Below are positions 37,277-46,448 of a DNA stretch of 64,000 nt, in pieces. Position numbers and translations under genes: made by a program. The notes under the pieces were generated by a model that was not told the origin of the DNA, searched no databases, and worked only from the letters and a program-made list of their open reading frames with translations. The stretch comes from Anaerolineales bacterium (GTDB lineage Bacteria; Chloroflexota; Anaerolineae; Anaerolineales; UBA11579): contig CP075526.1 of the NCBI GenBank assembly GCA_025808555.1, positions 1,442,712 through 1,506,711 of the forward strand, read 5' to 3'. The number at the start of each line of letters is the position of its first letter. The stretch's first letter is position 1.

Positions 37277-38941
37277 ATGCGCCTTACCCACACATCTTTG
37301 CAACGCAGCCTGTTGCTTCTGTTGGCCGCCAGCCTGCTGCTGGCGGGCTGCAACCTGCCCACTGGGGTTGCGCCGACTTCAGGCGGCGCAGCCCCCAGCA
37401 TGACTCCCTTCCAGCCAGACTTTTCGCCAGACCCCACCGCTGAGCCTGACCCGCTGTGGTATCTGGCCCCCGGGCTGCCCGAAGCCTTTGTCGCGGAGCT
37501 GGCTCTGCCTGACGGTGCTCTGGTTACTGAGGATGCGGCCGCCGCGGACTACAGCATTACCGTAGGCGGGGAGGGCGCGCCGCTGGCGCAGTGGGTCTAT
37601 GCGTTGGTCGCTCCGTTCCCCACCATTGCCGAAGAAGTCTCCTCCGCAGACCTGCAGGCCGCATGGGCTGGCCGCAGCGCCGGCCCGTTCGCCGGCGAGC
37701 CGCTGCTGCTGAGCCAGAGCACCTTGGCCGCGTTCAGCGCCGCCTGGGGCGAGCCGGCCGCCGGCGCGGTGCAAGTATTGCCCGCTACCGAGCTGCTCGA
37801 CGCGGCCTGGGCCAGGCAGCCCAGCTGGGCGCTGGTGCCCTTTGAGGAGTTGGCGCCGCGCTGGAAGGTGCTGGCCGTGGACGGCCAGGCGCCGATATGG
37901 AAAAGCTTCGACATCGCCGGTTACGCCCTTACCCTGCCCATCACCATCAGCAGCGCCGCCGAGCTGGTGACCGCGCCCCCCAGCAACCGCGAGGCCGATA
38001 AGCTCACCACGGTGCTGCTGACCGGCGTGACCGCCCTGGTGCGCGCCACTGCGTGGGAGATGGAGCGCAAGGGCATCACCTACCCGGCCGAGGACGTCGG
38101 CGATGTGATGCGTGAAGCTGACATTGCCCATATCAGCAACGAGGTGCCGTTCGCCGAGAATTGCCCGCCGCCTGACCCCAGCCAGCGCACGCTGGTCTTC
38201 TGCAGTGATGCCGCCTATATCGAGCTGCTGGATGAGCTCGGCACCGATGTGGTCGAGCTGACCGGTGACCACTTCAACGATTGGACCCGCGCCGCTATGG
38301 AATACACGCTGGAGCAATACCGTCAGCGCGGCTGGCCCTATTACGGTGGCGGTATTGACCTCAATGAAGCCATGCAACCCCTGCGCATGGAAAACAACGG
38401 CAACCGCATCGCCTTCATCGGCTGCAACGGCAAGGGCGGCGGCTACGCCTCGGCCACCGACAGCTATCCCGGCACCTGGGCCTGCAATTACGACTACATG
38501 GAAAGCACCATTCGCCAGCTGGTAGATGAGGGCTATATCGTCATCGCCACCTTCCAGCACAACGAGGTCTACCAGTACAAGCCCTCCGATACGCTGGTGC
38601 GCGATTTTGGCCGCGTGGCCGCCGCCGGCGCCAGCATCGTCAGCGGCAGCCAGGCCCACCAGCCGCATGGCGTAGAGTTTTACAACCCTGGCTCGTTAAT
38701 TACCTACGGCCTGGGCAACATGTTCTTCGACCAGATCATTTTTGGCTACGACACATCCCACGGCATGATGGTGCGCCACGTGATATACGATAATCAGTAC
38801 ATCAGCGCCGAGCTGCTGCCCTTTGTTTTCGTGGACTATGCTAAGCCGCGCTGGCTCAGCGCAGAAGAGCGCGCTGAGTTCCTGAACATCATCTTCAACA
38901 ATAGTCTGTGGGGGCCGCGGCCGGCTGAAGATGGTTCGTAA
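37277..38941 (+). CDS. CapA-like lipoprotein
   Basis: 554 residues. A lipoprotein signal (LLLLLAASLLLAGC) and Pro/Thr linker are followed by an N-terminal region of about 190 residues (substrate-binding-protein-like, no firm match), then a CapA/PgsA metallophosphatase-like domain. The latter has GDVMREADIAHISNEVPF near residue 275, TGDHFNDW near residue 330, and FQHNEVYQY and GSQAHQPHGVEFYNPGSLI. These Asp/Asn/His sets are the metal ligands of the family, known for polyglutamate capsule synthesis, though most homologues are uncharacterised. GGAG precedes ATG 37277. An upstream GTG at 37253 is less likely. Confidence 0.82.
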   Translation: MRLTHTSLQRSLLLLLAASLLLAGCNLPTGVAPTSGGAAPSMTPFQPDFSPDPTAEPDPLWYLAPGLPEAFVAELALPDGALVTEDAAAADYSITVGGEGAPLAQWVYALVAPFPTIAEEVSSADLQAAWAGRSAGPFAGEPLLLSQSTLAAFSAAWGEPAAGAVQVLPATELLDAAWARQPSWALVPFEELAPRWKVLAVDGQAPIWKSFDIAGYALTLPITISSAAELVTAPPSNREADKLTTVLLTGVTALVRATAWEMERKGITYPAEDVGDVMREADIAHISNEVPFAENCPPPDPSQRTLVFCSDAAYIELLDELGTDVVELTGDHFNDWTRAAMEYTLEQYRQRGWPYYGGGIDLNEAMQPLRMENNGNRIAFIGCNGKGGGYASATDSYPGTWACNYDYMESTIRQLVDEGYIVIATFQHNEVYQYKPSDTLVRDFGRVAAAGASIVSGSQAHQPHGVEFYNPGSLITYGLGNMFFDQIIFGYDTSHGMMVRHVIYDNQYISAELLPFVFVDYAKPRWLSAEERAEFLNIIFNNSLWGPRPAEDGS

Positions 38942-38982
38942 AATGTAAAGTAATAACTATCAGGGTTGCTAAGAAGATGCTT

Positions 38983-39030
38983 CGTCTTTGCGAGGCGTAG
39001 GCTTGCCTGCGCCGAAGCAATCCCCAAGCC
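38983..39030. repeat. Dispersed GCGAGG...GCAATCCCC element, copy 1
   Basis: Contains TCTTTGCGAGGCGTAGGC and GAAGCAATCCCCAA around a 9-bp hairpin with one G-T pair (38994-39013). Related words occur in the larger inverted repeat at 39649-39782. The two copies flank dcd. Confidence 0.65.
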
Positions 39031-39061
39031 GATATGAAATTTGCAATCTTAGGAGAGAAAG

Positions 39062-39616
39062 ATGGGACTGAAACCTGACCACTGGATCGAGAAGATGGCC
39101 CGCGAGAAGGGCATGATCGAGCCGTACGAGCCCGCCCAGGTGCGCCAGGGCGTCATTTCCTACGGCGTGTCATCCTACGGCTACGACATTCGCGTCGCCG
39201 ATGAGTTCAAGATCTTCACCAACGTCCACTCCGCCGTGGTGGATCCTAAGAACTTCGACGAAAAATCGATGGTGGATTTCAGGGGCGATGTCTGCATCGT
39301 GCCGCCCAACTCTTTCGCCCTGGCGCGCACGGTGGAGTACTTCCGCATCCCGCGCAACGTCCTCACCATCTGCCTGGGAAAAAGCACCTATGCCCGCTGC
39401 GGCATCATCGTCAACGTCACCCCCTTCGAGCCGGAGTGGGAAGGCTTCGTAACACTGGAGATCTCGAACACCACGCCGCTGCCCGCCAAGATCTACGCCA
39501 ACGAGGGTCTCGCCCAGGTGCTCTTCTTCGAAGCCGATGAAGAATGCCGCGTCTCGTATGCGGACAAGAAGGGCAAGTACCAGAAGCAGCAAAGTATCGT
39601 CCTGCCAAAGCTGTAG
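39062..39616 (+). CDS. dcd: dCTP deaminase
   Basis: 184 residues, the usual size. It converts dCTP to dUTP for dTMP synthesis. [13 protein letters not shown] near residue 38, [20 protein letters not shown] and [23 protein letters not shown] match the trimeric dCTPase family; the last holds the catalytic Glu. AGGAGA is six bases before the ATG. Flanked by repeats on both sides. Confidence 0.95.
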   Translation: MGLKPDHWIEKMAREKGMIEPYEPAQVRQGVISYGVSSYGYDIRVADEFKIFTNVHSAVVDPKNFDEKSMVDFRGDVCIVPPNSFALARTVEYFRIPRNVLTICLGKSTYARCGIIVNVTPFEPEWEGFVTLEISNTTPLPAKIYANEGLAQVLFFEADEECRVSYADKKGKYQKQQSIVLPKL

Positions 39617-39648
39617 ATAGCTGTTAGCGGTCCTTGTATCTCACTGAC

Positions 39649-39782
39649 TGTCTTTGCGAGCGATATGCTGCGCAGCAGCATGAGCGAAACATCGAAGATT
39701 GCACAATCCCCAAGCGAGTTTGCATAGCAAGTTGGGGATTGCTTCGCTTGCGCAGCTTTGCTGCGCATCGCTCGCAAAGACA
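39649..39782. repeat. 134-base nested inverted repeat (MITE/REP-like), copy 2
   Basis: Outer arms are perfect over 16 bases: TGTCTTTGCGAGCGAT at 39649-39664 and its complement at 39767-39782. Inside are GCTGCGCAGCAGC and CGCAGCTTTGCTGCGC blocks, and a CAATCCCCAA...TTGGGGATTG pair. No coding capacity. It resembles copy 1 at 38983-39030. Confidence 0.8.
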
Positions 39783-39991
39783 CTTGTGCCTAATTCGTGT
39801 CGCCCTGAGCGCAGCGAAGGGCATTTATGGAGTTTGGGGATGAATAGTCTCTACTGAATATAGGACGATTGGTCACTCCGAACGAGCCGTAGCCTCAAGA
39901 CTGCTGGCGCCGCGCCAGCGTAAGATCCCTGCTGGTATGTCTTCCGCGCCTGACCATACGTAGGGGCGCAGCATGCTGCGCCGATCTAAAC

Positions 39992-40021
39992 AAAAAATCC
40001 CACCATGCGGTGGGATTTTAT
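39992..40021 (-). terminator. Terminator downstream of the birA operon
   Basis: AAAATCCCACC, loop ATGC, GGTGGGATTTT. On the minus strand it is followed by a run of T and lies about 22 bases beyond the stop of the small membrane protein. Confidence 0.85.
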
Positions 40022-40042
40022 TTGCCTAGCTATGCGCGCCGC

Positions 40043-40261
40043 TCACCCCAACGGAATAGCGATCGAGCCCGTGATCAGCAGGCAGAACGCGCCAATGATC
40101 AGCACCATGAAAAAGAACATCACCGAGATCACAAAACGCTGCAGGGGCGTCATGCCCAAAAAGCCCGTCTCGTCATCCTCGGTCTGGATCAAAGTCGGGG
40201 TTTCCTGAATTTCGTTCAAGAAACTTTCCGTATCGTCTTCTCGCAGAAAATCGTCCAGCAT
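40043..40261 (-). CDS. Small single-helix membrane protein, unknown function
   Basis: 72 residues. An acidic N-terminus (LDDFLREDDTESFLNEI) is followed by one membrane helix, FVISVMFFFMVLIIGAFCLL, near the C-terminus. AGGAGA lies three bases before the ATG, and a terminator follows, so it is probably a real gene. It lies 24 bases after birA and shares its message. No function recognised. Confidence 0.7.
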   Translation of the reverse strand: MLDDFLREDDTESFLNEIQETPTLIQTEDDETGFLGMTPLQRFVISVMFFFMVLIIGAFCLLITGSIAIPLG

Positions 40262-40285
40262 AAGTCTCCTGTGCTTCAGTCTAGC

Positions 40286-41089
40286 TTAATTGCCCGGCCT
40301 GTCAACCAAGGGCCGCAGCTGCACCTGCCCGGCTGGGTACGTGCGCTCTGCACCGTCCACCACCAGGCGCAGGCTGCCGTCCGCTGCCAGGCCGGCCAGA
40401 ATACCCGTCACCGGCTCCGGCCCGCTGTGCAGTTGCACCGGCTGGTTCCGGTACGCCAGGCGCTGCTCCCAGGCTTGCAGGAACTCCGCCTGCGGCATGC
40501 GCGGCAGCCAAGTCAGCAGGCTCTCCAGCACTGCTCGCAGCAGGCCCGCGGCGGCCACAGGCCGGCCGGCGGCCTGCTCCACGCTGGTGGCCGGGAAGCG
40601 CAGTTGGCTGGCATCCGGTACAGACTCGGCTGCAACATTGATGCCAATTCCCAGGATCACTGCTTGCAGCTGACTGCCGGCCCAGTGGGCCTCGGGCAGC
40701 ACCCCGCACAGCTTTTTGCCATCCGCCAGCACGTCGTTGGGCCACTTGATCTCGGCCTTGATGCCTAGCCCTCCCAGCGCCTCGCTCACCGCCAGCGCTC
40801 CCAGGCCGGATACCCGGCCCAGCTGGCTGGCCTGAAAGCCGGCGGGCGGCGGCAACAGCAGGCTAAAGGCCAGGGCGCTGCCCGGCGGGGTATGCCAGCT
40901 GCGCCCATCCCGCCCGCGGCCCTGGGTCTGCTCGTCGGCGGCGGCCAGGCATACGCCCGCCGCCCCCTCGGCCGCCCAGGCCGCCACTACGTCATTGGTC
41001 GAGCCTATGCTTTCATAAAACTCGGCCCGCGCTAGTGGCCGCGCCAGCGGCAAGCCGCTGACCACCTCCTTAAATTCCGTCTTGTTCAT
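40286..41089 (-). CDS. birA: Biotin--[acetyl-CoA-carboxylase] ligase
   Basis: Attaches biotin to carrier proteins via biotinyl-AMP. 267 residues, without the N-terminal winged helix of E. coli BirA, so it cannot be a repressor of that type. YESIGSTNDVVAAW near residue 25, the GRGRDGRSWHTPPG biotin loop near residue 57, and KWPNDVLADGKKLCGVL with the catalytic lysine are all present. The C-terminal small domain is kept. TAGAAT seven bases before the ATG (minus strand 41102-41097) suggests a leaderless message, though the match is weaker than others. Confidence 0.93.
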   Translation of the reverse strand: MNKTEFKEVVSGLPLARPLARAEFYESIGSTNDVVAAWAAEGAAGVCLAAADEQTQGRGRDGRSWHTPPGSALAFSLLLPPPAGFQASQLGRVSGLGALAVSEALGGLGIKAEIKWPNDVLADGKKLCGVLPEAHWAGSQLQAVILGIGINVAAESVPDASQLRFPATSVEQAAGRPVAAAGLLRAVLESLLTWLPRMPQAEFLQAWEQRLAYRNQPVQLHSGPEPVTGILAGLAADGSLRLVVDGAERTYPAGQVQLRPLVDRPGN

Positions 41090-41141
41090 TGTAAGTATTC
41101 TATATCAAGGCATTGCTCTGGACTCTGGCCCAGGCCGCTGG

Positions 41142-41292
41142 TATACTTGCTTTTGCGCTCGCTTTCGCGGGCGCTTGCGCTGCGTAGCAGCGCACATCTC
41201 ACACGCTTACCTGACTTGGCGGTGCGTGCCCTCACAGAGGGTCACCGCCAGGGATGACGGAAGCGGACGTATAACGCAAAGGAGTTTTACCT
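41142..41292 (+). promoter_or_regulatory. Structured leader of rpsB
   Basis: TATACT at 41142-41147, then an untranslated leader of about 140 bases. It contains a compound hairpin at 41218-41249: outer GGCGGTG/CACCGCC and inner CCCTC/GAGGG. AAGGAG precedes the ATG. Bacterial S2 leaders are commonly autoregulated by S2; whether this one is remains inference. Confidence 0.5.
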
Positions 41293-42333
41293 ATGGCCCC
41301 CATTGATATGAAGGCCCTTCTCGAAGCGGGCGTGCACTTCGGGCACCGCACCCAGAAATGGGACCCGCGCATGAAGCCGTACATCTTCACCGAACGTAAC
41401 GGCATCCACATCATTGACCTGCAGCAAACCGTAAAAGCGCTGGAAGAAGCCTACAAGCTGGTGCGCGAAGCCGTCGCCGACGGCAAGAGCGTGCTCTTCG
41501 TTGGTACCAAGCGCCAGGCCGTGGAAACCATTGAGGCCGAGGCGCAGCGCGCCGGCATGCCCTACGTCACCGTGCGCTGGCTGGGTGGCATGCTCACCAA
41601 CTGGAGCACCATGCGCCAGCGCGTGAGCGAGCTCGAAGGCCTGGAGCGCATGGCCCAGCAGGCCCCCGCCGAGGGCGAGAGCAGCAAGCTCAAGCTCACC
41701 AAGCGTGAAATGCTCACCAACTCCCGCAAGGCCGAGAAACTGCAAGAGCGCTTTGGCGGTATCCGCAACATGAACCGCGTGCCTGACCTGTTGTTTGTAG
41801 TTGATGTCAACCGCGAAGAGACCGCCGTGCGCGAGGCCAATATCCTCGGCATTCCCGTTGTGGGCCTCGTGGACACCAACTGCAACCCCGGCGTGATTGA
41901 CTACGTCATCCCTTCCAATGATGATGCCATCCGCGCCATCAAGCTTATGGTGTCCTATATGGCTGACGCCGCGCTGGAAGGCCGCTCCCTGCGCCAGGAC
42001 AAGCAGGAAATCGAAACCGCCAAGGTGGAGACCAAGACGGCTGCCCCGCGCCGCCGCGCCGAAGATGGCCCGGTGGAAGAGCTGACCGACGAGGCTCTGC
42101 TCGGCCAGGCCACCCTGGCCAAGGTGGCTGAAGAGCAGGCCAAGGAAACCGCTGAGGCGGCTGCCAAGGCTGCCAAAGATGCTGAAAAAGCTGCAGCAGC
42201 AACTGACCCGGCCGCTGCCGCTGCCAAACCTGCCGCCAAGAAGCCTGCCGGCGCTCCCGCCGCCAAGACTCGCAAACCGAAACTGAAGAAGTCTGACCTG
42301 CAAGGGACAGGCGAGGAAGAAGTAACCGAATAA
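41293..42333 (+). CDS. rpsB: 30S ribosomal protein S2 with long C-terminal extension
   Basis: 346 residues, about 90-100 more than usual. Residues 1-235 are standard S2 ([65 protein letters not shown]). The extra tail from about residue 240 ([14 protein letters not shown], then Ala/Lys/Glu and Ala/Pro/Lys repeats, ending EEEVTE) is low complexity and probably disordered or coiled. It overlaps tsf by one base (TAATG at 42331-42335). Confidence 0.95.
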   Translation: MAPIDMKALLEAGVHFGHRTQKWDPRMKPYIFTERNGIHIIDLQQTVKALEEAYKLVREAVADGKSVLFVGTKRQAVETIEAEAQRAGMPYVTVRWLGGMLTNWSTMRQRVSELEGLERMAQQAPAEGESSKLKLTKREMLTNSRKAEKLQERFGGIRNMNRVPDLLFVVDVNREETAVREANILGIPVVGLVDTNCNPGVIDYVIPSNDDAIRAIKLMVSYMADAALEGRSLRQDKQEIETAKVETKTAAPRRRAEDGPVEELTDEALLGQATLAKVAEEQAKETAEAAAKAAKDAEKAAAATDPAAAAAKPAAKKPAGAPAAKTRKPKLKKSDLQGTGEEEVTE

Positions 42334-42929
42334 TGGAAATCACGACTGAACTGATCAAAGAGCTGCGTCAGGCCACCGGTGCTGGCATCCTGGATTGCCG
42401 CGCCGCCCTCGAAGAAGCCAAGGGTGACTTCGACAAAGCGGTGGATGTCCTGCGCCAGAAGGGCCTCTCCAAGGCCGCCAAGCGTGCCGACCGCGAAGTG
42501 CTCAACGGCGCGGTCGAGCTCTACTCCCACGGCGATGGCCGCGTAGGCGTCATGGTGGAAGTCAACTGCGAGACGGACTTCGTTGCCCGCTCGGAGGCCT
42601 TCCGCAACCTGGCCCACGAGATCGCCCTGCAAATTGCCGCCAGCAGCCCGCAATGGCTCACTGAGGAAGAAGTCGATCCGGCCGCCATCGAGCGCGAGAA
42701 GCAGGTGGCCCTCAACACCGCCAAGGAAGCCGGCAAACCCGAAGCCTCCTGGGACAAGATCGCCGAAGGCCGCGTTCAGAAGTTTCTGGATGAGAACGTG
42801 CTGCTGCGCCAGGGTTACATCCGTGACGACAGCAAGACCATCAAAGACATGATCAGCGAAGGCGTCGTCGCCACCGGCGAGAACATCGTCGTGCGCCGTT
42901 TCGCCCGCTGGGAGCTGGGCGGCAAGTGA
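42333..42929 (+). CDS. tsf: Elongation factor Ts
   Basis: Recycles EF-Tu by expelling GDP. 198 residues, the short single-dimerisation-domain form. N-terminal ELRQATGAGILDCRAALEEA is the UBA-like EF-Tu contact, and VEVNCETDFVARSEAF is the core TDFV motif. One-base overlap with rpsB. A terminator follows at 43017-43046. Confidence 0.96.
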   Translation: MEITTELIKELRQATGAGILDCRAALEEAKGDFDKAVDVLRQKGLSKAAKRADREVLNGAVELYSHGDGRVGVMVEVNCETDFVARSEAFRNLAHEIALQIAASSPQWLTEEEVDPAAIEREKQVALNTAKEAGKPEASWDKIAEGRVQKFLDENVLLRQGYIRDDSKTIKDMISEGVVATGENIVVRRFARWELGGK

Positions 42930-43016
42930 CCCAACGCCCGTCAAGCGCCTTGATGAGAATGACCAAAGCGGTCCCCGCCGCAGCAGGTGATTCTCATAAT
43001 CGGGAACAATGACAAG

Positions 43017-43046
43017 AAAACGGCCAACGGTGTGTTGGCCGTTTTT
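43017..43046 (+). terminator. Terminator after tsf
   Basis: AAAACGGCCAAC, loop GGTGT, GTTGGCCGTTTTT. Another imperfect hairpin (ATGAGAATGACC/GGTGATTCTCAT, 42953-42997) precedes it. Confidence 0.85.
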
Positions 43047-43055
43047 GTAGAATGA

Positions 43056-43793
<738 letters not shown>

Positions 43794-43813
43794 CCGGTGA
43801 CAGGCAAGCCGGC

Positions 43814-44242
43814 ATGCGGATCTGGTCGCTGCACCCGCAGCACCTGGATGCCAAGGGGCTGACCGCGCTGTGGCGCGAAACCCTGCTGGCACAGCGCGTG
43901 CTGCAGGGGCGCACGCGAGGCTATACCCAGCACCCGCAACTGCTGCGCTTCAAAGCCTGCGCTGACCCGCAGGCCGCCATCGCCACCTATCTGGCCGCTG
44001 TGCATGCCGAAGCCCAGGCGCGCGGCTACAACTTCAACGCCGCTCTCATCGCTGCCCCGCGCACCGATGAGCGTTTGGCGGTCAGCGAGGGCCAGCTGGC
44101 CTATGAGTGGCAGCACCTGCTCGCTAAGCTGCAGCAGCGGGCGCCTGACGTACATGCACAGCAAGCCGCCCTGGCCGCGCCGCAGCCGCACCCCATGTTC
44201 TACGTGCAGCCCGGCCCCATCGCTGAGTGGGAGCGGCCGTAG
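43814..44242 (+). CDS. Pyrimidine dimer DNA glycosylase / endonuclease V family protein
   Basis: 142 residues. The opening MRIWSLHPQHLDAKGLTALW, then RETLLAQRVLQGRTRGYTQH and QLLRF, matches the bacterial Pyr_excise family (T4 endonuclease V relatives), which nick at UV dimers. The N-terminal amine after Met removal would act as the nucleophile. It is 20 bases after pyrH and 88 before frr, an unusual place inside a translation and lipid-synthesis cluster. Function is by family resemblance only. Confidence 0.75.
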   Translation: MRIWSLHPQHLDAKGLTALWRETLLAQRVLQGRTRGYTQHPQLLRFKACADPQAAIATYLAAVHAEAQARGYNFNAALIAAPRTDERLAVSEGQLAYEWQHLLAKLQQRAPDVHAQQAALAAPQPHPMFYVQPGPIAEWERP

Positions 44243-44330
44243 GCGCTGTCAATGGGCAAAAGTGCCTCAGTGGTAAAATGCCCTCATTCGTCTTTCCCGC
44301 TGGCTTTCCCGGCGGCTTCAGGAGGCTTTC

Positions 44331-44888
44331 GTGATCGCAGACATGCTCAAAGAGACCAAAGAGCGCATGCAAGGCGCTATTTCATCGCTCAAGGAAGATC
44401 TTTCGGCTATCCGTACCGGCCGTGCCACCCCCGCATTGGTCGAGAAGCTGATGGTGGAGTATTACGGGCAGCCCACACCGCTGATCCAGCTCGCCTCCAT
44501 CAGCGTGCCTGAGCCGCGCCAGTTGCTGATCAAGCCCTTCGACCCGGGTAGCATCAAGGATATCGAGAAAGCCGTGCAAACCTCTGACCTGGGCCTGAAC
44601 CCCAACTCAGACGGTAAAGTGGTGCGCCTGAACCTGCCTCCCCTCACCGAAGATCGCCGCCGCGAGCTGGTGAAGGTGGTCAACAGCCGCCTGGAAGAAG
44701 CCAACGTGGCCGTCCGCAACATTCGCCGGGATGTCATCAAAGACATGCGCGAGTACAAAGATGAGAAGCTGATCTCAGAGGATGAGCTCAAGCGCGGCGA
44801 AGATGACGTACAGAAGCTGACCGACGGGACCACCGGCGAGATCGAGAGCATGGGCAAGCAAAAAGAAAAAGAAGTGATGGAGATCTAG
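44331..44888 (+). CDS. frr: Ribosome recycling factor
   Basis: 185 residues, the standard size. It splits post-termination ribosomes with EF-G. LKEDLSAIRTGRATPALVEKL, IKPFDPGSIKDIEKAVQTSDLGLNP and VRNIRRDVIKDMR are family marks. AGGAGG lies five bases before the GTG start; an ATG four codons on is less well placed. Confidence 0.96.
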   Translation: MIADMLKETKERMQGAISSLKEDLSAIRTGRATPALVEKLMVEYYGQPTPLIQLASISVPEPRQLLIKPFDPGSIKDIEKAVQTSDLGLNPNSDGKVVRLNLPPLTEDRRRELVKVVNSRLEEANVAVRNIRRDVIKDMREYKDEKLISEDELKRGEDDVQKLTDGTTGEIESMGKQKEKEVMEI

Positions 44889-44890
44889 TC

Positions 44891-45637
44891 TTGGCACACA
44901 GGGCTGAGCCCGCTGCCGAGCTGAACGGGCGCGTTCCCCAACATATCGCCATCATCATGGATGGCAACGGCCGCTGGGCGAAGGCCCGCGGCCTGCCGCG
45001 CCTGGCCGGCCACCGCGCTGGCACCGAGAATCTGCGCAACATCATCCGCGCCTGCGTCGAGTTCGGCGTCAAGTACCTCACCATCTATGCCTTTTCAACC
45101 GAGAACTGGGGCCGCCCAGAGGAAGAGGTCAGCGGCCTGATGGGCATCTTTGATGAGGTGTTCGAGCGTGAGCTGGCCGAACTGCACAAGCAGGGGGCGC
45201 GGCTCAATCACATTGGCAATCTGGCGCAAGTGCGCCCCTCGCTGCGTGAGAAAGTGCTCAAGGGTATGGAGCTCACCAAGGGCAATGACAAACTGGTGCT
45301 CAACGTAGCCTTCAACTACGGTGGGCGGGATGAGTTGGTGCAAGCGGTCAAAGCCATTCTGCGGGATGGTGTAAAGGCGGATGACATCAACGAGGAAACC
45401 CTCTCGCGCTACATGTTCACTGCCGGCATCCCAGACCCTGATCTGGTCATCCGCACCTCGGGCGAGCAGCGCACCAGTAATTTTTTGATCTGGCAGGCCG
45501 CCTATGCGGAATGGGTCTTCCCGCAGACGTACTGGCCAGACTTTGGGCGGGATGAACTATTGAAGGCCATTCAGGATTTTGGCCACCGTGAACGCCGCTT
45601 TGGCGGCCTGGTGAATGAGGAAGACAATGGCGGGTAA
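44891..45637 (+). CDS. uppS: Isoprenyl transferase (undecaprenyl diphosphate synthase)
   Basis: Extends farnesyl diphosphate to the C55 carrier for wall synthesis. 248 residues. IAIIMDGNGRWAKARGLPRLAGHRAG near residue 20 holds the catalytic Asp and IPP-binding residues, and YAFSTENWGRPEEEV and DLVIRTSGEQRTSNFLIWQ are typical. It starts at TTG 44891, two bases after the frr stop. Overlaps cdsA by 11 bases. Confidence 0.95.
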   Translation: MAHRAEPAAELNGRVPQHIAIIMDGNGRWAKARGLPRLAGHRAGTENLRNIIRACVEFGVKYLTIYAFSTENWGRPEEEVSGLMGIFDEVFERELAELHKQGARLNHIGNLAQVRPSLREKVLKGMELTKGNDKLVLNVAFNYGGRDELVQAVKAILRDGVKADDINEETLSRYMFTAGIPDPDLVIRTSGEQRTSNFLIWQAAYAEWVFPQTYWPDFGRDELLKAIQDFGHRERRFGGLVNEEDNGG

Positions 45638-46439
45638 ACGCATCTTGGTGGCGCTGATCGGTCTGCCGATCGGTATTGCCATTTTCATGGCCGGCGGCGG
45701 GCTGTTTGCCGTCGCCTTCGCCATTATTCTTGGCTTGGCCGCCTGGGAGTATGCCGGGCTGTTTGCCAGCGGAGGCGCTCAACCGGCGCGCTGGCTGGTA
45801 GTGGCCGGGGCGGCTGGCCTGTTCCTGGCTGCTTATCTGCAAGCGCGCACAGACCTGTTGCTGGCGGCATTGGCCATGCTGGCGCTGGTGGTGCACCTGG
45901 TGCAATACGAACGGGGGCGCGAGCAGGCGGGTACCGACTTTGCCATAACCCTGAGCGGCATCTTCTATATCGGCGTGCTGGGCATGTACTTTGCCCACAT
46001 GCGCAACTTACAGCACGGCGAGTGGTGGCTGCTGCTGACGCTGCTTGCCGTGTGGCTGGCCGACACCGCCGCCTACGCCATCGGCACACCGCTGGGCAGG
46101 CACAAGATGAGCCCGCGCCTGAGCCCCAAGAAAAGCTGGGAAGGCTACGCCGCCGGCGTGGTATTCGCCACACTGGGCGCACCGCTGTTCGGTCTGTTGC
46201 TGGCGCGGCTGGGCATGCCGGCTCATCCGATGTTTGCGCTGGGCAACCTGGCCATTCTCGGCTTCGCCGTCGGCGCGCTGACCACCTTGGGCGACTTGGG
46301 CGAGAGCATGATCAAGCGCCAAATGAAGGTGAAGGATGCCAGCCAGATCCTGCCCGGGCACGGCGGCATCTTTGACCGCATCGATTCGTGGTTGTGGGCG
46401 CTGCCCATCGGCTATTTCCTCGTCACCCTCGTTTTCTAA
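45627..46439 (+). CDS. cdsA: Phosphatidate cytidylyltransferase
   Basis: Makes CDP-diacylglycerol for phospholipids at the membrane. 270 residues with about eight helices. The family signature near the end is complete: SPKKSWEGYAAGVVFA, then GDLGESMIKRQMKVKDAS and ILPGHGGIFDRIDSWLWALP. ATG 45627 follows GAGGAAGACA; an ATG four codons earlier is possible. The frr-uppS-cdsA order is a classic conserved one. Confidence 0.95.
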   Translation: MAGKRILVALIGLPIGIAIFMAGGGLFAVAFAIILGLAAWEYAGLFASGGAQPARWLVVAGAAGLFLAAYLQARTDLLLAALAMLALVVHLVQYERGREQAGTDFAITLSGIFYIGVLGMYFAHMRNLQHGEWWLLLTLLAVWLADTAAYAIGTPLGRHKMSPRLSPKKSWEGYAAGVVFATLGAPLFGLLLARLGMPAHPMFALGNLAILGFAVGALTTLGDLGESMIKRQMKVKDASQILPGHGGIFDRIDSWLWALPIGYFLVTLVF

Positions 46440-46448
46440 GGAGTACGT

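Larger units (their letters stand above)
39617..40042. other. 426-base non-coding stretch of palindromes
   Basis: No coding frame is convincing. It holds the nested inverted repeat 39649-39782, a GCTGGCG/CGCCAGC hairpin near 39910, a perfect GGCGCAGC/GCTGCGCC hairpin (39965-39982) and a terminator (39992-40021). It appears to be a collecting point for dispersed palindromic elements. Confidence 0.6.

Noticed and set aside
37379-38668. Minus-strand frame opposite the CapA-like gene
   Set aside because: Antisense low-complexity product; the CapA motifs are on the plus strand.
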